NCBI GenBank assembly: GCA_031771865.1
Contig: JASISA010000027.1
Location: 1,674,001 to 1,738,000, forward strand
DNA length: 64,000 nucleotides
Reading direction: 5' to 3'
DNA from: Nothophaeocryptopus gaeumannii
Taxonomy: Eukaryota; Ascomycota; Dothideomycetes; Mycosphaerellales; Mycosphaerellaceae
The notes under the pieces: generated by a model
What the model saw: the letters and a program-made list of their open reading frames with translations, nothing else
Told to the model about the DNA's origin: nothing
Databases searched by the model: none
Shown here: one piece after another, positions 11,954 to 22,601 of the stretch
How the letters are laid out: each line of letters begins with the position of its first letter
Numbering within the stretch: the stretch's first letter is position 1
Position numbers and translations under genes: made by a program

Positions 11954-12877
11954 TCATTTCTTTCCTTTCCGCTTCTTGAACACAACCGCCGGCGCACCAC
12001 TCGCAGCAATTTGCGTTTTTGCGGCAGAATCATCAGCGCCGCCTTCGATATCGGGCACAGCGCTCAAAGGCTTCACGTCCACTTCCTCTTCCTTCTTCAC
12101 CTCATCCGCATCATCCTCCGTCTTCTCAACCTTGACCTTCGGCCTCTTAACCCCACTAAGCAACGCATCCAGATCGCCAACATCCTCTTCCTCCTCTCTC
12201 TTCCCAGGATAAGTCTTCACCGTACTCCCCCAAGCCTTTCTCATCTTCGGCGCAGCCTCCTCATCCCTCATATCCTCCAACTCATCCTCCGCTTTGCGCT
12301 TATATGTTCCCTTCGACACTCCTTCCTCATCCTCTTCAATCTTCACGGTCTCTTTGCTCTCCTGCTCCTCCCTCTTCGCCTCAGCCAGAATCTCCGCCAG
12401 CGATCGATTCACGGTAACAGCTCCTCCAGACCCCGCTTCAGTCTCTTCTACCTCCCTCGCATTCACAACCTGATAATTTCCCACTCCTGTAACCTCCTTC
12501 TTCAACTCCTCAGGCAACTCAACACCCAACGCAGCTAGCTGCTCAGCATGTGCTTTCCGTTGTTGCGCCGCAGTCAAATTACTCGTCAAAGCACTTTGAA
12601 CATTCGGCTTTCCCCCTCCAACTTCCTGTGTCTTCGCCCTCTTCCCCTCCACACCTCCCCCAAACATCCCATTAAGCCTCGCCACTTCATCTTTCGCTCT
12701 TTGCTTTTCGCGCTCTTCTCTTTCTTTTCCTTTATGGAGTTCTCGTAGATTTCGTTGGATGTTATTTTGGTGTTTTGCGGTTGATTCGTGGTTCTTGCGT
12801 TCGATGGCGGTGTCGCGGACGTATTGGGAGCAGAATTTGCACCAATAATTGGGTGTAGATTTCCAGTATTCGGACAT
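11954..12877 (-). CDS. U1-type zinc-finger protein, WBP4/FBP21-like splicing factor
   Basis: A single exon encodes 307 residues. The start at 12877 (MSEYWKSTPNYWCKFC) places a matrin/U1-C type C2H2 finger at residues 3-40: Cys-x2-Cys, then His and His in an ERKNHESTAKHQ-like helix. This is the arrangement in spliceosomal WW-binding protein 4. A long charged region follows, with KEREEREKQRAKDE helices and alternating acidic and lysine stretches. It ends with a basic nuclear-signal-like tail (KKRKGKK). The likely role is a nuclear pre-mRNA splicing accessory factor. The WW domains found in animal WBP4 are not visible, as is usual for fungal members (inference). The frame stays open upstream of the chosen ATG, but that extension does not look like part of the family. 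Confidence 0.8.
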   Translation of the reverse strand: MSEYWKSTPNYWCKFCSQYVRDTAIERKNHESTAKHQNNIQRNLRELHKGKEREEREKQRAKDEVARLNGMFGGGVEGKRAKTQEVGGGKPNVQSALTSNLTAAQQRKAHAEQLAALGVELPEELKKEVTGVGNYQVVNAREVEETEAGSGGAVTVNRSLAEILAEAKREEQESKETVKIEEDEEGVSKGTYKRKAEDELEDMRDEEAAPKMRKAWGSTVKTYPGKREEEEDVGDLDALLSGVKRPKVKVEKTEDDADEVKKEEEVDVKPLSAVPDIEGGADDSAAKTQIAASGAPAVVFKKRKGKK

Positions 12878-13164
12878 CTTGGGCAAGATGTGTGCGTGTG
12901 AAAGAAGTTGTGAAGTGGAATCGTGAAAGAAGTGACCTGGAGGTGCAGGGATCGGAGCGCGGACCGATGGCAGTTGAAGATCTGCCGGAAGCTTATAGGT
13001 GCACGGATGTTTCACAAGATTGTTGGCACGCTTCAATGCTCAGGGGCATACGACACGAGGCGAGCGATGGTGGAAACGAGCGGTGGAATGAGAAATTTTT
13101 TGCTGTACTCATACTCGGTTTTCAATAGGTCCGGCATACTCGTGAGCTGTTAGAACTACTCGAT

Positions 13165-14127
13165 CTACTTGGCCGTACGAAGTAGGACACCTTCCGTCTC
13201 GTTGTGTTTGTTCTTGAACTGCTTGACGACCACACTGTCTCTAGCCAAACATCTCGCCAGCGTGTTCTGCTCTAGCACGAGAAACAGCAAGTTCTCCGAT
13301 ATATCTGCTTCTACCAAAGATCTCAAAAGACGATAAATGATCTTAGCACTGCGTTTGGGGCTCTCGTCATCACCGACACTGGCAGCAACCATAGTCCAGA
13401 TGAGACGCCGCATCGAGTGGCTATCGTCGTCGGAGCTTTGGTCTTTTTCCGACTTCTGCTGGCCGCCATGCTCGTTGATATCTAGTCCGTGAGTTGGCTC
13501 AGCTTCCACAGGTGGCCGTATACTGGCTCGCGGCTGTGAAGAGAAGCCGCTCTCAGATCCCGATTCTTTAGCCATGCTTTGCAATTCGGCCCTTGCCTCC
13601 GATACATCCGTGAGGTTGAAGCTGTATGCTAAGCCCCCTTCGAAGCGTTGATCTCTGGTCACATGTGCAGTGGCAACAGACCAAGCTTCAGCATACCCAG
13701 TCTGCCGGTCGGTGTCGAGTGCATATGCTTCGCACCCAAAGGCTGATCTTGGCGCATTGTGGGGAGCCAAGACCTCATACTCCCCGTTCGAGAGCTGAAT
13801 GTGGCACATCGCCTCGTGAGTGGGAAAGGAGACTGTCGCATGCTTTATAGCTCTTGAATCCGTTGTGGTTACCATCGACAGTCTGTACATCGTATTTGTT
13901 GAGTTCTGTAAAGTTTTGACGATGGAGGTCTCAGCTGGAAATGGATTTTCGTGCACCTCGAGCCCCTGTTGGACAGCAAAATGATAGTTTCAATCTTTAC
14001 TGATCGCAACAACGAAGAAGTACAATAGAGGCAGCCAGCAAATCTGTAGCCAAACATCCCAAGTGAGTGAGACGCTGTCGCACTCTTGCCGCTCGTCTGC
14101 CTGGTGAGATCGAGTCTTCATGGGCAT
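13165..14127 (-). CDS. Hypothetical single-pass membrane protein
   Basis: Two exons, 14001-14127 and 13165-13934, joined across a 66 bp intron (GTAAAG...TTTCCAG), give 298 residues. Residues about 25-45 form one strong hydrophobic helix (DVWLQICWLPLLYFFVVAI) preceded by a basic N-terminus, suggesting a type II or signal-anchored protein. A soluble domain of unknown fold follows, then a low-complexity Ser/Asp/Glu linker, and a helical C-terminal part (IIYRLLRSLVEADISENLLFLV). I do not recognise the family. An alternative first exon starting near 14281 could splice in phase and would lengthen the N-terminus. The minimal model starts at the ATG at 14127, and a second in-frame ATG lies at 14121. 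Confidence 0.5.
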
Positions 14128-15009
14128 ATGCTCGGCTGGGGGGCTTCTCGTAACCCCTGGGTTCTTTAGTCACTCGTTCTTATCGGAGGGCTCGTTCTGG
14201 AGATCGTCTGAAGTCTTCGTACCATGTTCGTCGGGATGTGCTTCGGTACGCCTATCGGCAGAAGGTGGCCTCGTAGCCGTCATCGTTGATCGTATGTGAG
14301 TATGAGCAGTGAAAAGATAGCGCAAACTCGAGTATAGCTTTTGAGCAGACGGATTATCGAAAATTCCTTAACATAGGCGTTTATATGGCTGATCTGACCC
14401 AGTATTAGCCCAAACCTACCAGCTGCTTCGCCTCAGTGAGCGGGCATAGTTGCAAGTTCCCAGTGCTCAATACGTCGAAGCCATCACTGACCGGTATTTT
14501 CTCCCTTGCAGTTTCGAGTCGGACGGTGCAGAGGATGTCCAAAAAACTCGCTTCTTGCAGCATCACTACAAATTACAAGGAGGTGCACAGCCTACTAGGG
14601 CGACAGTGGGAGGATCCTGATGGCCATATACTGGAGTGGTGTAGCATCGAGGAGAGTTGTGCATTGCGAGAAGAGAGCGTGGGAGGTGGGATTATGAGGT
14701 CCAAGGTCAAGTCTTGGCACAACAGGAAAGTGGCACGTCGCGTCATCGCACGCGTTGTCGCCTGGGACGTCCTCGCGATAGAAACATTGAAGCATACGTC
14801 CATCTTCACACTTCTGCCCTGGGATGATATGGTCTCGCTGTCCATTGCCTCGTTCTTTTTGCGCCGCCCGTCCGAAGCATAAAGTGTCTGAAGTGCTGCT
14901 CTACTACAACTCGCTGCCCGCACCCGAAGCTCAGCTCCCCTCGTTCAACTCGAGGGTGGTATTCGGACATTGGCGCATTCCGCAGACCGATCGCACAAGA
15001 TTCGGCAAG
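14128..15009. promoter_or_regulatory. Divergent intergenic region, orphan membrane protein / CDC9
   Basis: These 882 bp separate the two divergent genes. Frames of up to 148 codons exist on both strands around 14436-14923 but overlap each other and resemble no family. One ACGCGT site is listed separately. Confidence 0.4.
14750..14755. promoter_or_regulatory. Possible MCB element (ACGCGT) upstream of DNA ligase I
   Basis: The palindrome ACGCGT lies 254 bp upstream of the CDC9 start codon. In yeasts this MluI cell-cycle box is bound by MBF and drives G1/S expression of replication genes including DNA ligase. A six-base palindrome occurs by chance about once per 4 kb, so support is modest. Confidence 0.3.
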
Positions 15010-17870
15010 ATGCCGCCCAAACAGGCCACACTTGGGTACGTCATGAATCAGCAGACTCTTGGGTAAGAAGGGGTCTGCAGCATAGCATTGCATTGCATGC
15101 GACAGCTACTGATTCAAGATACAGCAAGTTCTTCGGCAACCCCAATGGCCAGAAAGCCGATCCACAGCAGGCGAAATTGAAGTTTGCATCGAAGGCGGGC
15201 ACCAAGAAAGAGAAGGAGAATGATGAAGAGGCAGCTGCTGGTGTTAAGAAGGAAGAGGATGTCGAGATGAAGGATGTTGAGCCTGCGAAGGAAGAGGAAG
15301 AGGATTCGGATAATGCAGTACTCATGAAGAAAGAGTCAACGCCGTCTAGTTCATCCAAGAAGCGCCGGGCCTCTGAAGAGGTAGAGGACGAAGATGACGA
15401 CGATGAGCCTCCGAGCAAGAAATCGAAGAAGGCCGCCACTGGACCAAGCGAGAAGAGTGTGGCGAAGAAGTCAACTAGCAAGATGAAGGTGAAAGCTGAG
15501 CCGGAAGAAGTTCAGGATGCTGAGGAAGATCAACCAGCGAAGAAGGCCAAGTCACCAACACCTTCAAAAAAGACGTCCAAGCCAAGTGCGAGAAAAGCGA
15601 AGATCATTGAAGACGACAAGGACGATGAGCCTGTCAAGAGCAAGACACCCTCCAATGCCAAGAGCACGTCGAAGGCGAAAGCGACAACCGTGGCAGAAGA
15701 TGCCGAAGCAGAGGCGAGCAGTGGCAAGGGCACACCAAGCGACTCCGAGGCCGAAGCAGACGAGTCAGACGAAGATGAAGTCAAGCTTGAGCAGGCAGCC
15801 AAGGCACGCGAGAAGGTACAGAGCACTCTCAAAGCCGACAACAAGGATCCGTATCCGGACTGGAAGGCTGGAGAGCCTGTTCCTTACGCCGCTCTTTGTA
15901 CCACATTTTCCAGGATTGAGATGACCACGAAGCGATTGGAGATCCTAGCACACTGCGCGCGCTTCCTTAAGCAAGTACTTCGCCTCACTCCGAATGATCT
16001 ACAACCGACTGTACTCCTGATGATTGGCAAGTTGGCAGCCGACTACGCTGGCATTGAGCTGGGAATCGGAGAATCTTTGATCATGAAGGCTATCGGTGAG
16101 ACAACCGGTCGCAGTCTCAAGATCATCAAGGAGGATCAACAGAAGATTGGTGATCTCGGACTGGTAGCCGCGAAGAGCAGATCAACCCAGCCGACCATGT
16201 TCAGGCCGAAGCCGCTTACAGTTCGCGGCGTTCACGAGGGCTTGATGAAGATTGCTACTGTTGAAGGGCAAGGCTCTCAAGGGCGCAAGGTGGACGGCAT
16301 CAAGAAGCTGCTTTCTTCCGCGGATGTGCACTTGCCCAAAGGACAGTCAGTCGATATCAACAAGGACAAAGGTGGTCCAAGCGAGTCGAAGTTCATCATT
16401 AGAGCTCTCGAGGGCAAGATGCGACTTGGTCTGGCAGACAAAAATCTTCAAGTCGCGCTTTCCCACGCAATGGTCGCCCACGCTGTCTCGAAGGACGGCA
16501 AGAATCGGATACCATCTGACGAAGAGCTGAAGAAGGGCGAGGAGAATTTCAAGGCCGTTTACAACGAGCTTCCTGCATACGAAGTGATAGTACCTGCGTT
16601 GTTGGAGCACGGCATATGGAATATCCGCAAAGCACTTAAGCTACGACCTGGCGTGCCGCTCAAGCCTATGCTTGCCAAGCCTACCAAGTCCATTGGCGAA
16701 GTGCTCGACAGATTCGAAGGCAAAGACTTCACCTGCGAGTACAAGTACGATGGCGAGCGTGCTCAGATTCATTATGTTGCTCACGATGCCGATGAGGAGT
16801 TTGCTGCGACCATAGCACCAAAGGAGGGCAGGAGTGATCGTGGCATTTCGAACATCTTCTCTCGCAACAGCGAAGACCTGAGCAAGAAGTACCCTGACAT
16901 TCTCCAAAAGCTGCCTACTTGGGTCAAAGAGGGTACCAAGTCCTTTGTCCTCGACTGCGAGACCGTCGCTTGGGACGTCGAAAAGAAGCATGTGTTGCCA
17001 TTCCAACAGCTCATGACCCGCAAGCGAAAAGACGTCAAAGCCGAGGACATCAAAGTCAAAGTCTGCGTCTTCGCTTTCGACATTCTCTACCTCGACGGGG
17101 AAGCCCTCGTCAACAAACCCTTCCGCGAGCGTCGAGAGGCCATGTACGGCGCATTCGAAGAAGTCGAGGGCGAATTCAGCTTTGCCAAATTCGGCAACAC
17201 ACGAGAGATTGAAGAGATTCAAACCCTCCTCGATGACTCCGTCTCCGCCTCGTGCGAAGGGCTGATGGTCAAAATGCTCGATGGCGTTGAATCTCATTAC
17301 GAACCTTCCCGTCGCTCCCAGAATTGGCTCAAAGTCAAGAAAGATTACCTTTCTGGCGCCGGTGACTCCCTTGACCTCGTCGTGCTCGGGGCATACTACG
17401 GAAAGGGCAAACGAACGAATTGGTATGGAGCTTTCCACCTCGCATGCTACAACACCTCCACGGAAAAGTACGAAACAGTCTGCAACATCGGCACTGGATT
17501 CTCCGAGGCCCTTCTCGCCGAGCTCCACGAGACCCTCTCCCCACTCGCCATCGACCGCGCCAAACCCTTCTACGATCATTCTTCGGGCAAAAACGATCAG
17601 CCGGATGTATGGTTCGAGCCAAAATATGTGTGGGAAGTGAAGACGGCGGATTTGACGTTGTCCCCGAGGTATCGGGCTGCTTCGTCTGAATTCGGCAGTG
17701 ACGGTACGCATAAGGGTGTCTCGCTTCGTTTCCCGCGGTTCATTCGCGTGAGAGATGATAAGAAGGCTGAGGAGGCGACGAGTTCGAGGCAGGTGGCGGA
17801 GATGTATAGGAAGCAGGAGAGTGTGGGGAAGAACAAGGGACCGGCTGTTGATGATGATTTTGAGTATTGA
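15010..17870 (+). CDS. CDC9: ATP-dependent DNA ligase I
   Basis: Exon 1 (15010-15035) and exon 2 (15125-17870) give 923 residues. The first residues, MPPKQATLGKFFG, form a PCNA-interacting box (Q-x2-L-x2-F-F) whose codons are split by the 89 bp intron. A disordered nuclear region follows, rich in Lys, Glu and Ser (about 20-280). Then come the DNA-binding N-terminal ligase domain, the adenylation domain with the nucleotidyl-lysine motif KYDGERAQ, motif GLMVKML, and the OB-fold with the WEVKTADLTLSP segment. It seals nicks, mainly Okazaki fragments, using ATP. A reading frame runs through the intron from upstream, so an intron-free call would wrongly replace the PCNA box. Length and domain order are normal for a fungal ligase I. 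Confidence 0.97.
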
Positions 17871-18175
17871 GTGTGACGAGGGTGTATGTAAGTCTGACGG
17901 ATGAGAGAGCATGGCTTGTTCAGCGATATGAAAGGAGCTGAACATCATTCAATGTGGCCGTGAGGCCTTTCTCCTGCTCTATGCTTTGACCCATCGCCAA
18001 CTCAGCCTTGCTCCTGGCCTACGATTTCATTCATCGTGGTAAGGCCTCCTTCTCGGCTGATCGTCCGCTCTCGTTCGTCCGTTCATGTCCAGTGTGTCCT
18101 TGCGGCCGCGATCCACGTCTTCGTCTCCCTCTGGCATGCCTTCACAGGAGTCGCCCCATATTCGCGTCTCACCCT
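17871..18175. other. Short convergent intergenic region
   Basis: These 305 bp lie between the 3' ends of CDC9 and the F-box gene. They should contain both polyadenylation regions, and I see nothing else in them. Confidence 0.4.
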
Positions 18176-19251
18176 TCACGATGTCACACCATCGTCAGCT
18201 ACATTCGAATGTGCCTCGTCCGGCTCGCCTGGCTTGCGCGATGTCTGAAACTCCTGAAAGGTAGGTATCGGGTTGCCCACCGAGGAAGCTGCAAATCGTT
18301 AGCTCGCCATCTTCACAGACACAGTACGGCGTATCTCTTACCTGCAAGCTTCGCTAGCCGATACTGCTCAATCAAAGTCCTCCGCTCCATCTTCTCCATA
18401 AACTCCCGATTCCGCATACTCTCCTTGCGACGCTTCAGCCGCAACAGCGGATCGTCCTTGTCGAGCGTGACGGTCTTTCGAAAGTTGACCTCGACGTTGA
18501 CTTCTCCCGTCTCCTGGTCGTGCATGTAAGAGATGGCATTCGGACACGTCTTGTGCTCGTCTTGGAGCTGCTTCGTCTTCTCCCACAAATTGCCAATCGT
18601 GAGGCCCTTCTCGTTGGTGATCACATCATGAGCAGGCGCTGTGCCCAGCGGTGCCCATCGAATGCGATTACAGCAGCTGAGGAAAATGTCCATTTGTGTG
18701 ATAGGTGGCTGGCAAATGAGCATCTTCTTGATTTTGGGGCCGATGGTGGTGGGGCTTTTGTAAGCGTAGCCGCCGAAATGAGCTTCGAACATGATGTCGT
18801 TCCCTTGGATGGTTTCCATCATGGCGCCATTGGGCCAGTCGTAGAAGGTGAAGAAGGCGCTGAGGCCAGGGAAGACTTCATCTTTGCCCCAGGGTGTGCG
18901 GAAGGAGCCATCGGCTGTGTCGGGACGCAGTGACAGTTTGCGCTGGATGTTAGCAGACGAGTTGACCGCGTCGCGCCATTGCTTGTTGACGGTCTCGACT
19001 TTGACAAGTTCTGCGATGGGGAGCTTGCGGAGGATCAAGTCGAGGAGCTCGGGAATATCAAACACGCGCTGGGCTACGTTCGTCGCTCGGGCTGGGCATC
19101 TCTCGTTGTACAATGCGGGTGGAAGGCGTTTGCGAAGATGGCGGTCGAGGCCGGCCGTGCTTGACCGTACCGGCTCCAGTGCTTTTGCGAAGCGCTTCCT
19201 TGTCGATGGCGCCGTCTCCTTGGGCCAGGCGGGATAGTGGGGCAACGGCAT
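18176..19251 (-). CDS. F-box domain protein
   Basis: Exons 18342-19251 and 18176-18288, joined across a 53 bp intron (GTAAGA...TTTGCAG), give 340 residues. Residues about 65-115 are an F-box (FDIPELLDLILRKLPIAELV, then VNKQWRDAVNSS and an IQRKLSL end), as in many Dothideomycete F-box proteins of about 300-350 residues. A domain rich in aromatic residues follows (FFTFYDWPN, AHFGGYAYKSP), then a basic helical stretch (RLKRRKESMRNREFMEKMERR). It probably recruits an unknown substrate to an SCF complex. Retaining the last intron would replace the C-terminus with a short spurious tail. A separate frame upstream (start at 19351) overlaps the 5' end and is ignored because a stop separates it from this frame. 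Confidence 0.75.
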
Positions 19252-19923
19252 GGTTGAGGTTCATTTGGTGCGTGAGGTTTCGTCGGTTTCGGTTCTCTGT
19301 GCGCCGCATTTGGGCGAAGAGGTAGGCGTCTGCATTCTTGTGGTCGGCCATGGCGTTGAGTTGACGTCCGGTGGAGTGTTGAAAAGTGGTCCAGCAGAGA
19401 GGAAGGAGTGTGTCGGGGAAGGAAGCAGTGAATGAAAGTGAAAGTGGATGATGGGTTGAAGTTGCCTTCTCAGCGGCGGTCTGCTCGCATGTGAAGATAA
19501 GTTGCGGATGTCTCAGGCAGGAACATGAAGTGTCTCTCGTGGTGATTCCGCCATGTGCCGGCAGCCGTGTGAAAAGTCGTTCGCTCTTGCCAGCAGAGGA
19601 GGAAGAAGCAGCAGCAGCAGTGTTGTCATCAGCCCAGCTGCGCCATTCAGGTCAAAACGGAAGCACTACTTCTAGCAACTCAAGAACGGCACACCTGCTG
19701 CATCGACATCTCATCAAACCTGTGCGGAATCAGAATCAGCTTTCACATGTCTCAAATGAACCGAAGATGAAGAGATGCCTGCATCCGTTTGTGAGAGCAA
19801 CAAACGTGAAGTCAGGGATTGAGACCACCAGCCACACGCCAAGAGAAGTGCGTGCAGCCATCCGAAAGCACACCTCGCCATCTCGCTCTCCCACCTCCAT
19901 AATCATCATCATGAGAGCATTCA
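19252..19923. promoter_or_regulatory. Divergent intergenic region, F-box gene / orphan gene
   Basis: These 672 bp contain a short GCA-rich run near 19605-19625. No supported gene or named site is visible. Confidence 0.35.
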
Positions 19924-20987
19924 ATGGCAACAGCGAAGCAGCGACTTGCAACACTACACGATGCTTTTGGGAAGATCAAGGGTGTCAACGCTACCTTTGA
20001 GGCGCTTACGACCTTGTTTGGAGGCGACTTCAGCAATCGCGCTGGAGATGCGGCGGCTCGGGCGTTCGAAACATTGCAGACCGCCATGGCGAATGTCACA
20101 AACCCATCTGGACAAGATGGGAAGGCTTTCGTCGACATTGCTCTTAACTTGGAAGATGTGGCACTCCTGAAAGGCTGATGGATCTGTCGCTAAATATAAT
20201 TTCCTTACAACTAATAACTAAGCTGACGTGAGATAGAGCGTAGCCTGGAGAGCACCATGAGACAACACGCCAAACACACACGGTTCGTGCTTGCTCTTCT
20301 CGGCACTTCGGCTAGGCGAGCAGCTGAAGTCTTCGACGTCGAGCAGTCCAGACTACAAGAACAAGCAATGCGCAAGGCGACATCGTTGATATTCTACAGA
20401 GCCCTCTACCGTAACACTCTCGAAGCGTTCATCGATCGATTCGTCAAGAAACAGCCACCTTCGTTCGAAAACTTCGCTCGGGGACGAGTGAGCTGCAATT
20501 GTGCTCACTGCTGGTCATTGAACCTATTCTAGATCAGCGCTACGCAACAAGTCTAGCGCTATCAGTGCGACAAACGCGCCAGACAAGATCTCCGCAGCGT
20601 CCTGGACAGAATCGGCTTCGACGACAATCATCAAGGCACCGATCGAAGCCCCTTCCCAGAGACGATGGTCGTCAAGAAGCGCAATCGCAATAAGGGAGAC
20701 TACGAAGGCTGTTTGCCCGTTGCAAGGAAGCTGGCGAGAAGCTGCACGCCTTCAGTTCGACTACCCTGAAGAACATGCTCGGTAGGAGGTTCGAGAGGGT
20801 TGTGCATATGACATCGGTCATCACTGATGAGTCCAATTTATCTGAGATCATTAGACTGCCAGCCTTGGAAGAGATCAGAAATCCATCCGCGAGACTGGAG
20901 GCAAGCGTAAAGTCGATGTCATCGATCTTGGGGACTCATCAGGATAACAGGCTCGCGCCTCCTGCTTCCCGGACAGTCCATGGTTAG
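19924..20987 (+). CDS. Hypothetical protein (orphan, four exons)
   Basis: I do not recognise this gene. Exons 19924-20157, 20239-20487, 20557-20667 and 20727-20987 join in phase to 284 residues. The product is mostly helical and charged, without signal peptide or membrane segment (examples: ATAKQRLATLHDAFGKIKG, SARRAAEVFDVEQSRLQEQ, NTLEAFIDRFVKKQPP). Support comes from continuous protein-like sequence, a CTAATAAC branch site in intron 1 and phase agreement. Against it, donors 1 (GTGGCA) and 3 (GTCGTC) are weak and acceptor 3 is AAG. Without splicing the region breaks into three short frames, so an alternative is a decaying gene. It is convergent with the MFS transporter, 105 bp between stops. 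Confidence 0.45.
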
Positions 20988-21092
20988 CTGGTTGTACGAG
21001 CACATGGACGATGGCATGACATAACGGGTTATGCCGGAAGCATGTGCGGACGACATGCAAAGCGCTTTTGACATTTTCCTGTGATACCCAGC

Positions 21093-22601
21093 TTATACTC
21101 TTCGCCATTTCCAGAAATCCGTAAATATCCTCTTGCGACCGGCTTTTCTAGCCTTGTCAGCAAAAGCTTCGTCGTTCTCTGCGCCGGCGTCAATATCGCT
21201 GGCGGATTCGTCCTTCATCCTTGCAACTGCGTCGACCTCTCCGATCTTCCAGCCTCGCATGAAGAGCAGGCACAGCGCCGCAGCGGTGTACATGAACGCG
21301 ACGAAGAGTTGCGTGCCAATGTACTTCCCCGTGCCGCCGACAATCTCCAAAGCAATCGGCTCGCTGAAGGTGCATGGCAGTACGATTATCAGCCATTCCA
21401 GGTTGAGCGCTGATGGGACATGCTTCAAGCCAACGACCTCTGCTGCCAACGGAGCGATCGTGGCCCAAAAGGTTCCAGCGACACATCCACCGACAATGGC
21501 GAAGAAGATAAGGACACCGTAGCTATTTGACGGTATCCAGATCGCGAACGAGAAGATCGCGCAGAGGAAAGTCATCGAGGCTGCCATATTGATACGTCCA
21601 ATAGTGTCGCTGAAGTATCCAATGGGTGATCTACCCAGGCCCTGGCCCAGGTTGAAAAGTGCAGTGATTACAGAAGCCTGGGAGGAGCTCAGCCCAATAT
21701 TGTTGGCATAGTTGGCAAGTGAGAAAATCAGGACCACGTATCCAAGCATGCTGAACCAGCCATATCCGCCAAGCAAGAGATACTCGGTCCTCTTGAATAG
21801 CTTGACATCGAAAGCGTTCGTAGAACTGCCGATGACTTTATTCCGATCTTTGAGCAGAAGTGCGCAGATACTGTTCACGACGAAAGCGAGAATGCCGAGG
21901 ACACGGAATGTCCAGGCCAAACCGATCGATTTGATCATTGCACCAGATGCAAGGGCGTAGACAAGACCCCCGAATCCAGACCCGCAAGCCGAGATACCGT
22001 TCGCCAAAGACCTCCTCGTCGTGAACCATTGCGGCGGAACGCCAACACTCGCGACGAATAGAAAGCCCATCCCAAATCCGAAACAAACTCCTTGCGACAG
22101 AAATAGCTCCCAGATCCTACGCGCAAAGCTCGCTCCGATCAAACTGGCCGTTTCCAGAATCACGCCGATGAATAGCGTAGGTTTCACACCAAACCACCGC
22201 GTCGAGAGCGTCGCCAGAGGTGATATGAGCATAGCACATGAGATTGAGAGAGAGCCGACAAAGGCGTATTCGAGGTATGTTGCTCCTGGGAAGACATCGT
22301 TGGCGAGGTAGTATGCCAAAAAGACTCCGTACGAAGAGTTCAGACCCCAGGTGTGGGCGTTGATGAATGCGCAGCAGACCGTACAGACCCATCCGTACCC
22401 TCCATTGGGTGGTGGTGGTGGTCCCGAGTGCTGTGTTTGTTGCGGTTCCTGCTTTTCTGCATCTTCTGGCGACACTTCTTTCTCCTTGTCGTTCGCTGTT
22501 ACATCCTCACTGGAGCTGGCGCTGGGGGCAGGCCTCATGATCGCCGAGTCTTTCTCAACTTCTTCCCAATCTTGCGAGGGCGTCGAAGTATTCATCACCA
22601 T
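21093..22601 (-). CDS. MFS monocarboxylate-type transporter (Mch family)
   Basis: A single exon gives 502 residues from the ATG at 22601 (or 22595). A hydrophilic, proline-ended N-terminus (GPPPPPNGGYGWVCTVCCAF) leads into 12 hydrophobic segments. The NGGYGWV start of helix 1, the GLNSSYGVFLAYY block and the helix 8-9 GQGLGRSPIGYFSDTIGRIN segment are hallmarks of fungal MCT/Mch transporters. Known members move monocarboxylates or riboflavin across the plasma or vacuolar membrane, and the substrate here is undetermined. The C-terminal tail is charged and cytosolic. No introns are needed. Confidence 0.88.
   Translation of the reverse strand: MVMNTSTPSQDWEEVEKDSAIMRPAPSASSSEDVTANDKEKEVSPEDAEKQEPQQTQHSGPPPPPNGGYGWVCTVCCAFINAHTWGLNSSYGVFLAYYLANDVFPGATYLEYAFVGSLSISCAMLISPLATLSTRWFGVKPTLFIGVILETASLIGASFARRIWELFLSQGVCFGFGMGFLFVASVGVPPQWFTTRRSLANGISACGSGFGGLVYALASGAMIKSIGLAWTFRVLGILAFVVNSICALLLKDRNKVIGSSTNAFDVKLFKRTEYLLLGGYGWFSMLGYVVLIFSLANYANNIGLSSSQASVITALFNLGQGLGRSPIGYFSDTIGRINMAASMTFLCAIFSFAIWIPSNSYGVLIFFAIVGGCVAGTFWATIAPLAAEVVGLKHVPSALNLEWLIIVLPCTFSEPIALEIVGGTGKYIGTQLFVAFMYTAAALCLLFMRGWKIGEVDAVARMKDESASDIDAGAENDEAFADKARKAGRKRIFTDFWKWRRV

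Noticed and set aside
13869..14057. Alternative first exon MFGYRFAGCLY for the membrane protein
   Set aside because: It requires a 35 bp intron, below the size range seen here. The 66 bp intron model is in phase and gives a membrane helix.
16641..17948. 435-codon minus-strand frame over DNA ligase I
   Set aside because: Antisense shadow of the catalytic domain with no family resemblance.
19058..19351. Minus-strand frame starting MADHKNADAYLF
   Set aside because: It overlaps the F-box gene in another frame, is separated from it by a stop, and no splice join that I found connects them.
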